From Diploptera punctata (lineage: Eukaryota; Arthropoda; Insecta; Blattodea; Blaberidae), in NCBI GenBank assembly GCA_030220185.1, contig JASPKZ010001596.1, positions 744,001-808,000 on the forward strand: 64,000 nt of DNA, given 5' to 3'. The notes beneath the pieces are model-generated. The model made no database searches, was not told the origin of the DNA, and was given only the letters and a program-made list of their open reading frames with translations. Below are positions 63,726-64,000 of this stretch, piece after piece. Positions within the stretch are counted from its first letter, which is position 1. Every line of letters starts with the position of its first letter. A program made the translations under genes and the position numbers.

Positions 63726-64000
63726 ACGAAATATTCTAAAGTTGAGCCGAGTTTAGTTTTTACATCCCTATCCTGAGTTAATCAGGTTGAGAAAACTGGT
63801 TATAACAGTTGGGGCACTTTGTTGCTTAGACCCCCTGGGTTGATTTGCCCATACACCTCTTACTCTATGTTGAGGTCACCATCTTTCCAAGTTCTCAGGT
63901 TACTTTTTTTTCTTTTTCCTTGAGTTAATCGTTTGCTAGTACACTTGTCTCCTGGCAACCCCACAGTTGGTCCACAAGTCCATCAACTTACCTAGAAGGG
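63726..64000. other. Mixed repeat fragments at the window end
   Basis: 63783-63812 is a SINE-D scrap ('caggttgagaaaactggtt'). 63940-63990 is an inverted piece of the GC-rich array unit ('caaccccacagttggtccac'). Confidence 0.55.

Overview
The window reads as a repeat-saturated stretch of an insect nuclear genome. It is AT-rich and full of trinucleotide and dinucleotide microsatellites. It carries at least six tRNA-derived SINE families, many short 5'-truncated LINE copies, one hAT element with a mariner inside it, and several MITE or foldback elements. The commonest LINE (called LINE-A here) has a C-terminus (motifs GPKRDEQTGEWRRL, MGNERRAWKLL, DWKTLAQDRDVWRAY) that I associate from memory with cockroaches, Periplaneta type. 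That assignment is inference. Nothing prokaryotic or viral was recognised, and no complete host gene is visible.

Layout: 1-7 kb holds a LINE-A copy split by an unknown 0.74 kb element, the best LINE-A open frame (3666-4418), a divergent LINE pair and LINE endonuclease remnants. 7-14 kb has a perfect 326-bp tandem duplication and SINEs of families A, B, C and D, several of them split by later insertions. 14-24 kb is a LINE mosaic (LINE-A with a YADD box at 17.2-18.1 kb; a LINE at 20.07-21.2 kb split by a poly(A)-ended retroposon; a LINE C-terminal zinc knuckle split by SINE-C). 24.7-26.6 kb is largely non-repetitive. 27-38 kb contains a LINE-A with a perfect 13-bp target-site duplication (TSD), SINE-D inside a LINE, a hairpin retroposon, a Harbinger-like MITE, SINE-F copies and a four-level nest at 36.7-37.9 kb. 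38-44 kb contains more LINEs, a LINE inside SINE-D (40.6-42.1 kb), and a DUF4817-type transposase remnant interrupted by a second hairpin retroposon. 45.6-46.8 kb is a GC-rich degenerate tandem array. 47.0-50.8 kb is hairpin retroposon, then hAT, with mariner inside hAT. 51-59 kb is again a LINE/SINE mosaic. 59.2-61.9 kb is largely unique AT-rich DNA with a possible first exon of a host gene on the minus strand near 60.8 kb. The end (61.9-64 kb) has SINE-D, an inverted-repeat element and LINE-A.

The 'genes' here are mobile-element genes. LINE reverse transcriptase fragments presumably represent the class of machinery that mobilised the SINEs and perhaps the hairpin family. The hAT and mariner transposases are frame-broken and no longer autonomous. 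The most useful information is chronological: matched target-site duplications let many insertions be ordered. The hairpin retroposon family, the poly(A)-ended non-coding retroposon and the GC-rich array are the least familiar components.
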